Made by a program: the position numbers and the translations under genes | Source of the DNA: Limosilactobacillus vaginalis DSM 5837 = ATCC 49540 | Lineage (GTDB): Bacteria > Bacillota > Bacilli > Lactobacillales > Lactobacillaceae | DNA: 35,576 nucleotides | Assembly: GCF_000159435.1 (NCBI RefSeq) | Contig: NZ_GG693412.1 | Coordinates: forward strand, 361,928-397,503 | Direction of reading: 5' to 3' | Shown here: positions 1 to 7,580 of the stretch, one piece after another | How the letters are laid out: every line of letters starts with the position of its first letter | Numbering within the stretch: the stretch's first letter is position 1 | Notes under the pieces: model-generated | The model's database searches: none | The model's input: only the letters and a program-made list of their open reading frames with translations | What the model was told of the DNA's origin: nothing

Positions 1-979
1 AGACAATGTTAATTGAAGAAATAACAAATAAATCAAAATGGATAATTTCGTAAAAGCGTTTTTCGTTTCGGGCACCGTAGGCATAACCAATTAATGGTTG
101 GGCACCAAAGGCAAAACCGACCATGATCATAATAATGATTGAATTAGCTTTCATCGCAATCCCCATTGCAGCAACGCTATTGGCTCCATATGAAATTAAG
201 TAGCGGTTAGTCATTGCAGTGGCAAAGGAGACCATGATGTTGGTAATTGATGCGGGAATCCCGATGGCGTAGATCTGAAGTTGGTAATGCCGGCTAATTT
301 TCGTTTCATGAATTGAGGTCGTCAGTTTCTTGCTCTTCGTTCTGAGGTAATAGATCATGATAATATCTGCAATTACGCTTGAAGTGACCGTTGCCAGGGC
401 AGAGCCGGCAGCTCCTAATCCACAGGTGAAAATAAAGATCGGGTTTAAGAAGATGTTAATGATTGTTCCAGCCATTGAGGCAATCATTGACTGAATCGCT
501 AGGCCTTCCGTTCGAAGAATATTGGTTGGCGATAAACCAAAGATGATAAATGCCGCTCCCCAAGCAATTACCAGGTAATATTCACGGGCGTACTTCCAGG
601 TACTAGGTGAGGCCCCGAGTAGGTGAAGGATTGGATTTTGAAAGACTAATAGAATGATTGTAACAACAATTCCACAGGCTATTGAGTAATAGAAAGCGTA
701 GCCGGAAACGTTTCTTGCAAGTTGATCCTTACGCTCACCGAAAAGCCGTGAAATTAATGAACTGCCACCAAGACCGAAAATATCACCAATCGCAATCATC
801 AAGGTAAAAATTGGCGCTCCCTGAGATACTCCAGCAACTAGGTCAGGGTTACCAGTCTTAGAAACAAAGAAAGTATCAACCAGATTATAAATAAGCGTTA
901 CAGCCATACTTAACACTACCGGTAGTGCAAGAGTAAAATAGGCCTTTTTGATCGAAGTACGCTCAAATAGGTTATTCAC
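1..979 (-). CDS. MATE family efflux transporter (3' end outside window)
   Basis: Multidrug/toxin extrusion pump of the MATE family, acting in the membrane as a cation antiporter. The frame is open from a GTG start at 979-977 to the window edge, giving about 326 residues, so roughly the last quarter is missing (family about 450). The start is set by GGGAGG at 987-992, 7 nt upstream, and the protein begins NNLFERTSIKKAYFTLALPV. Visible features are repeated hydrophobic segments, the N-terminal stretch with LIYNLVDTFFVS and the GGSSLISRLFGE region, all typical of the DinF/NorM-like branch. Substrate cannot be told from sequence. The promoter is unclear. Confidence 0.85.
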   Translation of the reverse strand, partial: MNNLFERTSIKKAYFTLALPVVLSMAVTLIYNLVDTFFVSKTGNPDLVAGVSQGAPIFTLMIAIGDIFGLGGSSLISRLFGERKDQLARNVSGYAFYYSIACGIVVTIILLVFQNPILHLLGASPSTWKYAREYYLVIAWGAAFIIFGLSPTNILRTEGLAIQSMIASMAGTIINIFLNPIFIFTCGLGAAGSALATVTSSVIADIIMIYYLRTKSKKLTTSIHETKISRHYQLQIYAIGIPASITNIMVSFATAMTNRYLISYGANSVAAMGIAMKANSIIIMIMVGFAFGAQPLIGYAYGARNEKRFYEIIHFDLFVISSINIV

Positions 980-1080
980 AAATAATCCTCCCGTTAAAAA
1001 TTGTTTAAATTATTAAAGAGACCAAGAATACTCTTAGCCTCTTATTATCTTAAAGGATATTGATATTGTAATGCAAGGAA

Positions 1081-1105
1081 GCTAGTCCGTCGCGGTTCGC
1101 ACTCT
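1081..1105 (-). repeat. Truncated copy (F) of the AGAGTG palindromic element family
   Basis: Read on the minus strand this is AGAGTGCGAACCGCGACGGA followed by CTAGC, close to the first 25 nt of elements A and B (8173, 16924). The rest of the element is absent. It starts two bases after the TAG stop of the ArsR gene, as full copies do behind other genes. Confidence 0.5.
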
Positions 1106-1107
1106 CT

Positions 1108-1437
1108 CTAATACAAATTCTTCGGGTGGGGTTCGCCTTTGATTTCGTGTTTAACGTGAGCAATCATGTCATCCGTTAATTCCATAATGTGGGGATCGTC
1201 AAGGATGTAGAAAACCCGGGTGCCAGAGCGACGAGAACAGACCAGTTGGTAACGCCGGAGGATTCCGAGTTGTTTGGAAACCACTGGTTGGGCAAGACCA
1301 AGATCATTAACAATTGTTTTTACATCAACCTCATCAGTTTGATGACGGAGATAGTAGAGAATTTTGATTCTTGTGCTATTGCTTAATACTTTGTAAATCT
1401 TTGCCGCTTCGTTAATTAAAACATCTGGTTGTTCCAC
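1108..1437 (-). CDS. ArsR/SmtB-family winged-helix metal-responsive repressor
   Basis: Predicted metal-sensing transcriptional repressor, 109 aa. A winged-helix fold is visible: IYKVLSNSTRIKILYYLRH (helices 1-2), then the recognition region VNDLGLAQPVVSKQLGILRR, then the wing SGTRVFYILDD. I chose GTG 1437-1435 over an in-frame ATG at 1488 for two reasons. GGAGG at 1447-1451 lies 9 nt upstream, and a good promoter (-10 at 1469-1474) would place the transcript start downstream of that ATG. There is no CxC in the DNA-binding helix of the kind seen in classic ArsR/CadC, so the metal site is not obvious. It follows cadD and probably controls it through the palindrome at 2059-2113. It could also sense a non-metal signal. 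Confidence 0.85.
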   Translation of the reverse strand: MEQPDVLINEAAKIYKVLSNSTRIKILYYLRHQTDEVDVKTIVNDLGLAQPVVSKQLGILRRYQLVCSRRSGTRVFYILDDPHIMELTDDMIAHVKHEIKGEPHPKNLY

Positions 1438-1468
1438 AGGTGAAGGCCTCCATCGCTTTTTGGTGAAT

Positions 1469-1496
1469 ATTATACCAGACCGCCCCACTGTGCCAA
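1469..1496 (-). promoter_or_regulatory. Promoter for the ArsR-type regulator, inside the end of cadD
   Basis: -35 TTGGCA (1496-1491), 16-bp spacer, -10 TATAAT (1474-1469). It lies within the last codons and stop of the cadD-like gene, so the repressor can be made without reading through cadD. Confidence 0.7.
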
Positions 1497-2045
1497 GTGA
1501 CGGATCAGTCCGCTATCGAAGAAAACATATATTCCGACTCCAATGTAGATAATTTTCATTAGCAGTTCGCTATATTTATCCATGAACCGGGCGACTGGTG
1601 ATAGTTTACCAATTTCCTTAATCAAAATTACAACGAGAATGGTGAGGGTAAGAATGAAACTTAAGGCCAAGCCAAAATGATTGAGTGAAATTCCCGTGAG
1701 GATTGGTAAGAAGATCGAGAGATTACAACCAGAGCAAACTGCAAGGTATGTTATGAGAACGATCAGAATTGGTGATCGAGTGGCTGATTGTTGGTTGGGA
1801 TCTTCATCGTTATCGTGGAGTGCCATGTAAATTGGCAAAATCCCAAGGAAGCCAAGGAGCCATTCAGGAAAGAAGAGTGCAAGCACCTTTCCAGCAGCAA
1901 AACTAGAAGTAACTAGGAGAGCGACCCCAATCATGTAACCGATGATAACGTCTCGCAATGGATATTTATTGACCAGACAAAGCAAGATAAAGAAGAAGTC
2001 TAGATTAACGGCAATAAAGGTAACAAAAAGAAGCCAATAATTCAT
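1470..2045 (-). CDS. cadD: CadD-like cadmium resistance transporter
   Basis: Membrane protein of 191 aa with about five to six hydrophobic segments, matching the CadD family (LysE-superfamily-like heavy-metal exporters, usually about 190-210 aa). Family-like features are the N-terminal FVTFIAVNLDFFFILL and the conserved internal segment after the loop, here CSGCNLSIFLPILTG. Many CadD proteins have S/N-G-A-D-N at this point; this copy has two Cys and no Asp, which may alter metal choice. The start ATG at 2045 has TTGGAGG upstream with good spacing. Its promoter is embedded in a long palindrome (2059-2113), and an ArsR-type repressor follows. Cadmium as substrate is inferred from the family only. 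Confidence 0.8.
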   Translation of the reverse strand: MNYWLLFVTFIAVNLDFFFILLCLVNKYPLRDVIIGYMIGVALLVTSSFAAGKVLALFFPEWLLGFLGILPIYMALHDNDEDPNQQSATRSPILIVLITYLAVCSGCNLSIFLPILTGISLNHFGLALSFILTLTILVVILIKEIGKLSPVARFMDKYSELLMKIIYIGVGIYVFFDSGLIRHLAQWGGLV

Positions 2046-2058
2046 GATTTAAACCTCC

Positions 2059-2118
2059 AATATTCCAAAAACGATATATTTCATTTTTTAATATATATCA
2101 TTTTTGGAATATTTACAA
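2059..2118 (-). promoter_or_regulatory. cadD promoter embedded in a long palindromic operator
   Basis: Arms 2059-2079 and 2091-2113 are inverted copies differing at about two positions (AATATTCCAAAAA then C/T then GATATAT). The minus-strand promoter is TTGTAA (2118-2113), 17 bp, TATATT (2095-2090). One arm covers the spacer and -10; the other covers the first transcribed bases up to the ribosome site. This placement fits repression by the neighbouring ArsR-type protein. Confidence 0.65.
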
Positions 2119-2120
2119 GG

Positions 2121-2885
2121 TTAATCTTCAAAATAGGTGTAGAGTTTGTCAGTGGTGAGCTGTTGTTTTGCTTCGCCCTTAAAGTCGGCTTTAATTTGGC
2201 CATTTTTTAGGACAATTAACCGATTACCGTATGTTAAGGCATCTTCTAGGTGATGAGTAATCATCAGAGCTGTCAGGTGATCCTGATTGATCCGCTCATC
2301 AGTGGCATGGAGGAGGTTTAAACTCGTATGCGGATCAAGAGCAGCAGTATGTTCATCCAATAGTAGAATATCAGGGCGCTTGAGAGTAGCCATTAAAAAG
2401 CTAAGCGCCTGCCGTTGACCGCCAGAAAGGGCTCCGGTTGCGGTGGTCATTCGGTTTTCTAACCCGTTATTCATCGTGGCAGCTAATTTGGTGAACCGTT
2501 CCATATTTTGCTTTAGTTTTCGCAAAATCAGGTGACGTTTTTCACCACGCTTTGTTGCGAGCAGCATATTTTCAGCAACGGTCATCCGGGGAGCTGTTCC
2601 AAGCTTTGGATCCTGAAAGACGCGGGCAAGAAAGGACGTTCGTTGTTCTTCAGTTGAGCGGGTAATGTCCTTGCCGTTATGAAGGATTTGTCCACTATCA
2701 GCATGAAGATTTCCCCCGATGACATTGAAGAGGGTTGACTTACCGGCCCCGTTAGTGCCGACAATGGTAATAAAGTCACCTTCGTTAATTTTTAAATTAA
2801 TTCCTTTGAGAATCGTGGTTTCGTTTGCAGTTCCCTTATTAACAACTGTCTTGACATTTTTTAATTCTAAAATGGGCTTACTCAT
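2121..2885 (-). CDS. ABC importer ATP-binding subunit (TrpZ-like)
   Basis: ATPase of a three-part importer, 254 aa. Walker A GTNGAGKST is at residues 43-51, the signature LSGGQRQ near 153, Walker B LLLDEHTAALDP near 175, and a switch His in MITHH. The Q-loop region reads RVFQDPKLGTAPRMTV, as in ATPases paired with LivH-like permeases for TrpX-type binding proteins. The first codons overlap the permease gene by 8 nt, indicating one operon (binding protein, permease, ATPase). Substrate is discussed under the binding protein. Confidence 0.88.
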   Translation of the reverse strand: MSKPILELKNVKTVVNKGTANETTILKGINLKINEGDFITIVGTNGAGKSTLFNVIGGNLHADSGQILHNGKDITRSTEEQRTSFLARVFQDPKLGTAPRMTVAENMLLATKRGEKRHLILRKLKQNMERFTKLAATMNNGLENRMTTATGALSGGQRQALSFLMATLKRPDILLLDEHTAALDPHTSLNLLHATDERINQDHLTALMITHHLEDALTYGNRLIVLKNGQIKADFKGEAKQQLTTDKLYTYFED

Positions 2886-3777
2886 GTGGTTGCACTCCTT
2901 TCAGGATTGGCTTTTTTAAATTAACAACCTTTTCCAATTGTGGTAACATCATGCAGATTGCAAGGACAATTGAAGAAATTAAGTTGAGGTCGTTAGCGGA
3001 GAAGCCGAGTTGTAATACTGCCAATAAAATTAGGCGATAGATGATTGAACCAAGGGTCACTGCAACGAGCCGCTGGTTAAGAGTGAGGTCACCAAAGGCC
3101 ACTTCACCAATAATAATTGAAGCTAAGGCAATAACGATGGTCCCAATCCCCATATTAACGTCAGCATAGCCATTGCTTTGGGCAACGAGGGCACCACAGA
3201 GAGCAACCATCCCGTTAGAAACCATTAAGCCAACATTAATCATTTTGTCAGTGTGAATTCCTAATGACTTTGCCATTGTGGGGTTATCCCCGGTTGCAAT
3301 GAATGCTTGCCCATAATCGGTGGCGAGAAAGATCATCATTAGGATCGTTACGATGATAATCACAATTAAGCCGACAGTTACACTATCAAAGAATTGGGGA
3401 AGTTGACGAAGAAAATTACCATTAAAAAGTGTTGGCTTTCCCAATAATGAGATGTTAGATTTCCCCATGATCCGTAAATCCACGGAGTAAATTGCGGTCA
3501 TGGTCAGGATTCCAGCTAGGAGGCTTGGGATCTTTCCCTTAGTATAAAGAAGACCGGTAATTAGGCCAGCAATCATTCCAGCACCGATCGCCAATAACGT
3601 TGCTAAAAACGGGTTAATTCCGTTTGCAATGGCGGTAACTGCGGTGGCGGCACCAAGAGGGAAAGTTCCTTCAACTGTCATATCACAAAAATCAAGGATC
3701 CGGAATGTAAGGTAAAGACCAAGACCGAGTAATGCCCACAATAATCCTTGACCGATAGATGAGACGATTAGATTCAT
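2878..3777 (-). CDS. ABC importer permease subunit (TrpY-like, LivH-type fold)
   Basis: Integral membrane protein of 299 aa, with about eight to nine hydrophobic segments. It begins MNLIVSSIGQGLLWALLGLG, followed by TFRILDFCDMTVEGTFPLGA, which resembles the branched-chain/TrpX-type permeases (COG4120-like). It overlaps the binding-protein gene by 4 nt (ATGA-type coupling) and the ATPase gene by 8 nt. A single permease implies a homodimeric pore. No separate promoter is visible. Confidence 0.88.
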   Translation of the reverse strand: MNLIVSSIGQGLLWALLGLGLYLTFRILDFCDMTVEGTFPLGAATAVTAIANGINPFLATLLAIGAGMIAGLITGLLYTKGKIPSLLAGILTMTAIYSVDLRIMGKSNISLLGKPTLFNGNFLRQLPQFFDSVTVGLIVIIIVTILMMIFLATDYGQAFIATGDNPTMAKSLGIHTDKMINVGLMVSNGMVALCGALVAQSNGYADVNMGIGTIVIALASIIIGEVAFGDLTLNQRLVAVTLGSIIYRLILLAVLQLGFSANDLNLISSIVLAICMMLPQLEKVVNLKKPILKGVQPHE

Positions 3778-4763
3778 TTGTATACTTCCCCCTTTGTTTG
3801 TGCTTCGTGTTCGAACTGGGCAGGAATTTGTAAGTGGAGTTTTTGAGCCTGCTTAAGGTTAAGGACTGGTTCACCGTGACGAACGTATTCAATTGGCAAG
3901 TTACCAACTTTCTCTCCCTTAAGGACTTTTACGGTTATTTTGGCGCCCATTACACCAAGCTTGTATTGGTTAACACTGTATGTTGCAACGCCACCCTGCT
4001 TAACCATGGTGTCAGTAGCAGGGAAGACGGGTTTATTAGCAGCATCCGCATTCTTTACCAATGTCTGCATTGCACCAGCAACCGTATTATCAGTTGGGAC
4101 AATTACTGCATCTACTTGGCTTACCATTTGTTGAGAAACCTGGTTCAAGTCATTACTGTTTGAAATCGAGTAAGCCTTAAGCTTGATATTCATCTTCTTA
4201 CATTCACGGGCAATTTGGTGGTAACCAGTAACACCAGAACTATCGTTAGAAGTATAAATTACCCCGAGAGTTTTGAGGTTAGGAACAAATTGCTTAATTA
4301 AGGTTAGTTGTTGGTGAATTGGTGCTAAATCAGAGACACCGCTAATGTTGCCACCAGGATGCTGGTTGTTTTTCACTAAGCCAGCTCCCTGAGGATTAGA
4401 AACACCACCGAGGATGATTGGTGTTTTAGTAGTAGAATTAGCGAGCGCTTGAGCAGCGGGTGTAGTAATCCCAAAGAGAACCGTTGGATTGTTATTCGTC
4501 AATGTATTGGCCATTGTTTTAAGATTACTCTGGTCACCATTGGCGTTCTCATATTCAATTTTAATGTTTTTCCCGTTGTGGTAGCCTTCCTTAGCCAGCT
4601 CATCGACGTACCCCTTGTAGATTTGATCTAAGGCAGGGTGGTGCATTAAGGTTAATACCCCGACTTTTGGTACCCGTTGCTTAACAACACCGCCGTTTTC
4701 GGTGAAAAATGCAATACCGAGAAAGCCAAGCAGCAGGATAATGACTGCGGACATTCTTTTCAT
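3774..4763 (-). CDS. trpX: ABC importer substrate-binding protein, TrpX-type (ABC_sub_bind family)
   Basis: Extracellular binding protein of 329 aa. After a hydrophobic N-terminal segment (residues 4-20) comes a two-lobe domain of the ABC_sub_bind family: VGVLTLMHHPALDQIYKGY, then VLFGITTPAAQAL, then IILGGVSNPQGAGLV and VIVPTDNTVAGAM. Homologues in streptococci (TrpX) are linked to tryptophan or related aromatic uptake; family members can bind other small molecules. Oddly, there is no lipobox Cys after the signal segment, so it may stay anchored by its N-terminal helix. AAGGAG lies 10 nt upstream of the ATG. A terminator (4788-4821) and structured leader precede it, so expression is probably set by attenuation. 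Confidence 0.82.
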   Translation of the reverse strand: MKRMSAVIILLLGFLGIAFFTENGGVVKQRVPKVGVLTLMHHPALDQIYKGYVDELAKEGYHNGKNIKIEYENANGDQSNLKTMANTLTNNNPTVLFGITTPAAQALANSTTKTPIILGGVSNPQGAGLVKNNQHPGGNISGVSDLAPIHQQLTLIKQFVPNLKTLGVIYTSNDSSGVTGYHQIARECKKMNIKLKAYSISNSNDLNQVSQQMVSQVDAVIVPTDNTVAGAMQTLVKNADAANKPVFPATDTMVKQGGVATYSVNQYKLGVMGAKITVKVLKGEKVGNLPIEYVRHGEPVLNLKQAQKLHLQIPAQFEHEAQTKGEVYK

Positions 4764-4787
4764 AAAGATAAAACTCCTTCCCTAAAG

Positions 4788-4821
4788 AAAAAACGGGGAA
4801 CCACATGCAAGGGGCTCTCCG
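4788..4821 (-). terminator. Attenuator terminator ahead of the TrpX-type operon
   Basis: On the minus strand, CGGAGAGCC (4821-4813) pairs with GGTTCCCCG (4802-4794) with one mismatch and one G-U. It is followed by six T (4793-4788), just 24 nt before the trpX start. Its loop TTGCATGT can instead pair with the upstream ACATGCAGG, which would dissolve the terminator. Confidence 0.7.
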
Positions 4822-4837
4822 CTTTTGAAAAAAGAAA

Positions 4838-5015
4838 AGCCTGCATGTAGGATCCATGCAGACTGAATAAATGATCACTTCTCAGCCGGCACAGATGCAA
4901 TCTGTCATCTCAGGTTGCATCCATGACGAACTCAACCCGAATTACCGGCTTTGCCAAGTATTTAACTTGTTGGTGCGAGACATAATCATTTAACATTCTC
5001 CGTTCATTTAAGATT
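4838..5015 (-). ncRNA. Structured 5' leader RNA of the TrpX-type importer (class unassigned)
   Basis: Long transcribed leader between the promoter (5022-5050) and the terminator (4788-4821). Visible helices on the minus strand: a long basal pairing of AAATGATTATGTCTC with GAGAAGTGATCATTT, a hairpin CAAGT/ACTTG, AGCCGG pairing with CCGGCT, and a hairpin CTGCATG/CATGCAG (4861-4855 with 4847-4841). I tested it by eye against the T-box, TPP, SAM, lysine, purine, c-di-GMP, THF and preQ1 consensus sequences and found no convincing match. It contains a small open frame with a Trp codon (4942-4989). It could be a riboswitch or a peptide-based attenuator. Confidence 0.55.
4942..4989 (-). CDS. Candidate 15-aa leader peptide with one Trp codon
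   Basis: ATG at 4989 preceded by GGAG (5001-4998) with 8-nt spacing. The frame encodes MIMSRTNKLNTWQSR and a TAA stop. The Trp codon (4956-4954) sits immediately before the AGCCGG arm of the leader structure, so a ribosome stalled there would block that helix. The importer downstream is of TrpX type, which makes tryptophan sensing attractive. One Trp codon in 15 is weak evidence, and the start codon itself lies in the basal helix. This may be a chance frame in a riboswitch. Confidence 0.35.
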   Translation of the reverse strand: MIMSRTNKLNTWQSR

Positions 5016-5021
5016 GGTTAT

Positions 5022-5050
5022 AGTTTAGCGAAGGATGATCTGGATGTCAA
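5022..5050 (-). promoter_or_regulatory. Promoter of the TrpX-type operon
   Basis: -35 TTGACA (5050-5045), 17-bp spacer, -10 TAAACT (5027-5022). It is about 260 nt upstream of the trpX start, leaving a long leader. Confidence 0.75.
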
Positions 5051-5080
5051 GGCAAAAATGAGATTCCTTTAATAATCGGT

Positions 5081-5109
5081 TTGGAGAGAAATTTGATTTG
5101 TGTTACCAT
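5081..5109 (+). promoter_or_regulatory. Possible promoter of the ABC-F gene
   Basis: TTGGAG (5081-5086), 17 bp, TACCAT (5104-5109) with TG at 5101-5102 making an extended -10. It is divergent from the TrpX-operon promoter at 5022-5050. Moderate match only. Confidence 0.4.
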
Positions 5110-5146
5110 ATTAAGCAGTTTAAACGGAAAAATGAGGAGAGAAGAC

Positions 5147-6688
5147 ATGGCAGTATTAGATGTCAAGGGATTGACAATGAGTTATGCGGATAAGCAGCTC
5201 TACAATGACGCTAGCTTTCAGCTTGAAAAGCATGAGCATATGGGAATTGTCGGTCAAAACGGTGCTGGTAAAAGTACCTTAATTAAGATCTTGATTGGGA
5301 AAGTTCTCCCGGTATCGGGAACGGTAACTTGGGCTAAGAACGTTAAAATTGGTTACCTGGACCAGTACGTTGATATTCCTAAGGGGATGACTTTAATTAA
5401 GTTCCTCCATACCGCTTTTGCCGATCTTTATGAAATTAATGACCGGATGAATAAGCTGTACGAAGAATATGCTCAAAAGATGGATGACGAGTTGCTAACT
5501 AAGGCTGGCCGACTCCAAGAACAATTGGATGCTCATAATTTCTATGATATTGAGACCGAAGTTGAGCGAGTGATGAATGGGTTAGGATTAACCGAAATCG
5601 GGAAAGATCACGTTGTCTCTGAGATGAGTGGTGGTCAGCGTTCCAAAATTATCCTGGCAAAGATGTTACTCGAAAAGCCGGATGTAATCCTGCTTGATGA
5701 ACCGACTAACTACCTTGATACGGCCCACATTGAGTGGTTGATTGACTACTTGAACGACTTCGATGGGGCAGCAATGATCATCTCTCACGATTACGACTTT
5801 TTGGAACAGGTAACGAATACGATCTGTGATGTTGCTTTCGGGAAAATTACTAAATACCGGGGGAGCTTTGAACAGGCAATGCGCCAAAAGGAAGAGCGGA
5901 AAGAAACCCAGGAACGGGAATACGAAAAGCAGCAGGTTGTTATTGAAAAGGCTGAACGGTTTATTCGAAAAAATAAGGCGGGATCAAAGTCAACAATGGC
6001 TAAGTCACGGGAAAAGATGTTAGCCCGGATGAAGCGGATTGATCCACCGGCAGATAACTTAAAGGCAACTTTTAAGTTTCCGTACGAAAATACCGGATCC
6101 GCCAATGCACTTCGGGTCGAAAAACTTTCCGTTGGGTATGGTCATCCATTGTTAGCGCCCGTAACATTTTCAATGACGATGGGAGAAAAGCTTCTGTTCA
6201 CGGGATTTAATGGTGTTGGGAAATCAACGTTGATTAAGTCAATCCTAAAGAAGATACCTGCACTTGGTGGAACAGCAACTTTTTCACCATCTGCCAAGGT
6301 TAACTACTTTGATCAGGATCTTGAATGGGACGATCCATCACTGACCCCATTACAGATGATTCAAAATATGTTCCCAACGATGCAACCGAAAACAATTCGG
6401 CAAAAGCTAGCTCGGGCAGGAATTAATGCGGCAAATACAATGAAGCCGTTACACTTACTTTCCGGTGGGGAACAAACGAAGGTTAAGCTGGCTATTTTAG
6501 AGTTAACCCCGTCCAACTTTTTGATAATGGACGAACCGACAAACCACCTTGATGATGAAACCAAGGAAGGGTTGAAAACGGCATTGCAAAATTTCCCGGG
6601 AAATTTAATTTTAGTTAGTCACGAGCAAAGTTTCTATGAAGGCTGGCTTGATAAGATCCTGAATGTTGAAAAGCTTAGCTTAAAGTAG
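5147..6688 (+). CDS. ABC-F family ATPase (ribosome-associated)
   Basis: Soluble 513-aa protein with two ABC domains and no membrane segment, the ABC-F layout. Domain 1 has Walker A GQNGAGKST, signature MSGGQRSK and Walker B ILLDEPTNYLD. A charged helical linker follows (KEERKETQEREYEKQQ onwards). Domain 2 has GFNGVGKST, LSGGEQTK and FLIMDEPTNHLD. ABC-F proteins act at the ribosomal E site in translation or antibiotic protection. This one looks like a housekeeping YkpA/YbiT-like type, though I cannot assign the subgroup. The start at 5147 (MAVLDVKG) is chosen over 5081 because AGGAGAG lies just upstream and the family begins there. The CmpB-like gene follows 41 nt downstream. Confidence 0.9.
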   Translation: MAVLDVKGLTMSYADKQLYNDASFQLEKHEHMGIVGQNGAGKSTLIKILIGKVLPVSGTVTWAKNVKIGYLDQYVDIPKGMTLIKFLHTAFADLYEINDRMNKLYEEYAQKMDDELLTKAGRLQEQLDAHNFYDIETEVERVMNGLGLTEIGKDHVVSEMSGGQRSKIILAKMLLEKPDVILLDEPTNYLDTAHIEWLIDYLNDFDGAAMIISHDYDFLEQVTNTICDVAFGKITKYRGSFEQAMRQKEERKETQEREYEKQQVVIEKAERFIRKNKAGSKSTMAKSREKMLARMKRIDPPADNLKATFKFPYENTGSANALRVEKLSVGYGHPLLAPVTFSMTMGEKLLFTGFNGVGKSTLIKSILKKIPALGGTATFSPSAKVNYFDQDLEWDDPSLTPLQMIQNMFPTMQPKTIRQKLARAGINAANTMKPLHLLSGGEQTKVKLAILELTPSNFLIMDEPTNHLDDETKEGLKTALQNFPGNLILVSHEQSFYEGWLDKILNVEKLSLK

Positions 6689-6729
6689 AAAATATGAGAC
6701 AATAATTGATGAAGGGAGGATGCCGGACT

Positions 6730-7512
6730 ATGCATTACTCAATTTCAGAAATTATTGTCTTATTTTTTACCTATTCAGTAATTGGCTGGTTATGGGAAAC
6801 CTTCTATTGTTCGATTAAGGATCATCACTACGCCTACCGTGGCTTCCTTTTCGGCTCATATTGTCCAGTCTATGGGTTTGCTGTTACCACGATTTTAATT
6901 ACAGCGGAACCCGTTAAAAATAATTTGATTCTCTTATTTATTGTTGGCTTTATCGTTGCTAGTATCTTTGAATATTTTACGAGTCTCTTTTTGGAGAAAG
7001 CTTTTCATATGAAGCTTTGGGATTATTCTAAACTGAAAGGAAACATCCAAGGACGAGTTGCTCCAGAAATATCACTGTTTTGGGGAATCGGTGTTGTTTT
7101 CTTAGTTAAGTTCATCCAACCGTTTATCCAGCGAATAATTAATTGGGAAGAAGCACGGACACACGGTTGGCTGGCTGTCATAATCGTTCTTGTAATGGGC
7201 ACTGATACGGTTTTAACAATGTTCAGTGTCCACCAGCTTCATACATCTACTAAGCAATGGGATAACCGGATTAATCAACGGCTTGAACATTTGCATCAAC
7301 TGATTCAAGAAGCCAAACCTGCTGAAGAACATCGCTTAAAGCAGCGGCTGGCTAATTGGCGAGCAGAGATTATTGATAGTGAAGATGCACGACGGTTTAA
7401 CCAGCACCTTTCTTGGAACCAACGGCGGCTGATTAAGAGCTTCCCAAAGATGAAGGTTACCGATACAAAGCACTTTAATGATGTCAAGAAGGACTTATTA
7501 AAGAAGTCTTAA
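6730..7512 (+). CDS. CmpB-type putative membrane protein (ABC_trans_CmpB family)
   Basis: 260 aa. The N-terminal half has about four to five hydrophobic segments and the family-typical opening FFTYSVIGWLWETFYCS, then YRGFLFGSYCPVYGFA and EYFTSLFLEKAF. These identify the ABC_trans_CmpB (DUF1113) family, labelled putative ABC permease although its function is unproven. The C-terminal third is charged and helical (HLHQLIQEAKPAEEHRLKQR), probably cytoplasmic. The start is 6730 because GAAGGGAGGA lies at 6711-6720; an earlier in-frame ATG at 6706 is before the ribosome site. It probably shares a transcript with the ABC-F gene. Confidence 0.82.
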   Translation: MHYSISEIIVLFFTYSVIGWLWETFYCSIKDHHYAYRGFLFGSYCPVYGFAVTTILITAEPVKNNLILLFIVGFIVASIFEYFTSLFLEKAFHMKLWDYSKLKGNIQGRVAPEISLFWGIGVVFLVKFIQPFIQRIINWEEARTHGWLAVIIVLVMGTDTVLTMFSVHQLHTSTKQWDNRINQRLEHLHQLIQEAKPAEEHRLKQRLANWRAEIIDSEDARRFNQHLSWNQRRLIKSFPKMKVTDTKHFNDVKKDLLKKS

Positions 7513-7522
7513 GACCTCTCGC

Positions 7523-7549
7523 TTTATAATAAATGATTGTTTATAATAA
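7523..7549 (+). promoter_or_regulatory. Tandem TATAAT boxes before the glucosaminidase gene
   Basis: TTTATAATAA occurs twice, at 7523-7532 and 7540-7549. Either copy could serve as a -10 for the gene starting at 7581. No good -35 is seen. Confidence 0.3.
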
Positions 7550-7580
7550 GCGCGAATACTTTAGTTAAAGAGGAATATAT

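Noticed and set aside
2059-2113. Palindrome before cadD considered as a terminator of the upstream ABC operon
   Set aside because: The ABC operon is transcribed away from this point toward 2121 and ends there; the stem is almost pure A/T with no T-tract after it, and it overlaps the cadD promoter.
4838-5015. GCAAAGCC and CTGAGA motifs in the TrpX-operon leader, considered as c-di-GMP-I or TPP riboswitch
   Set aside because: The rest of either consensus (paired receptor loops, ACCC and CCTGAT elements) is missing.
5081-5146. N-terminal extension of the ABC-F protein
   Set aside because: The extra 22 residues lie upstream of a good ribosome site and are not typical of the family.
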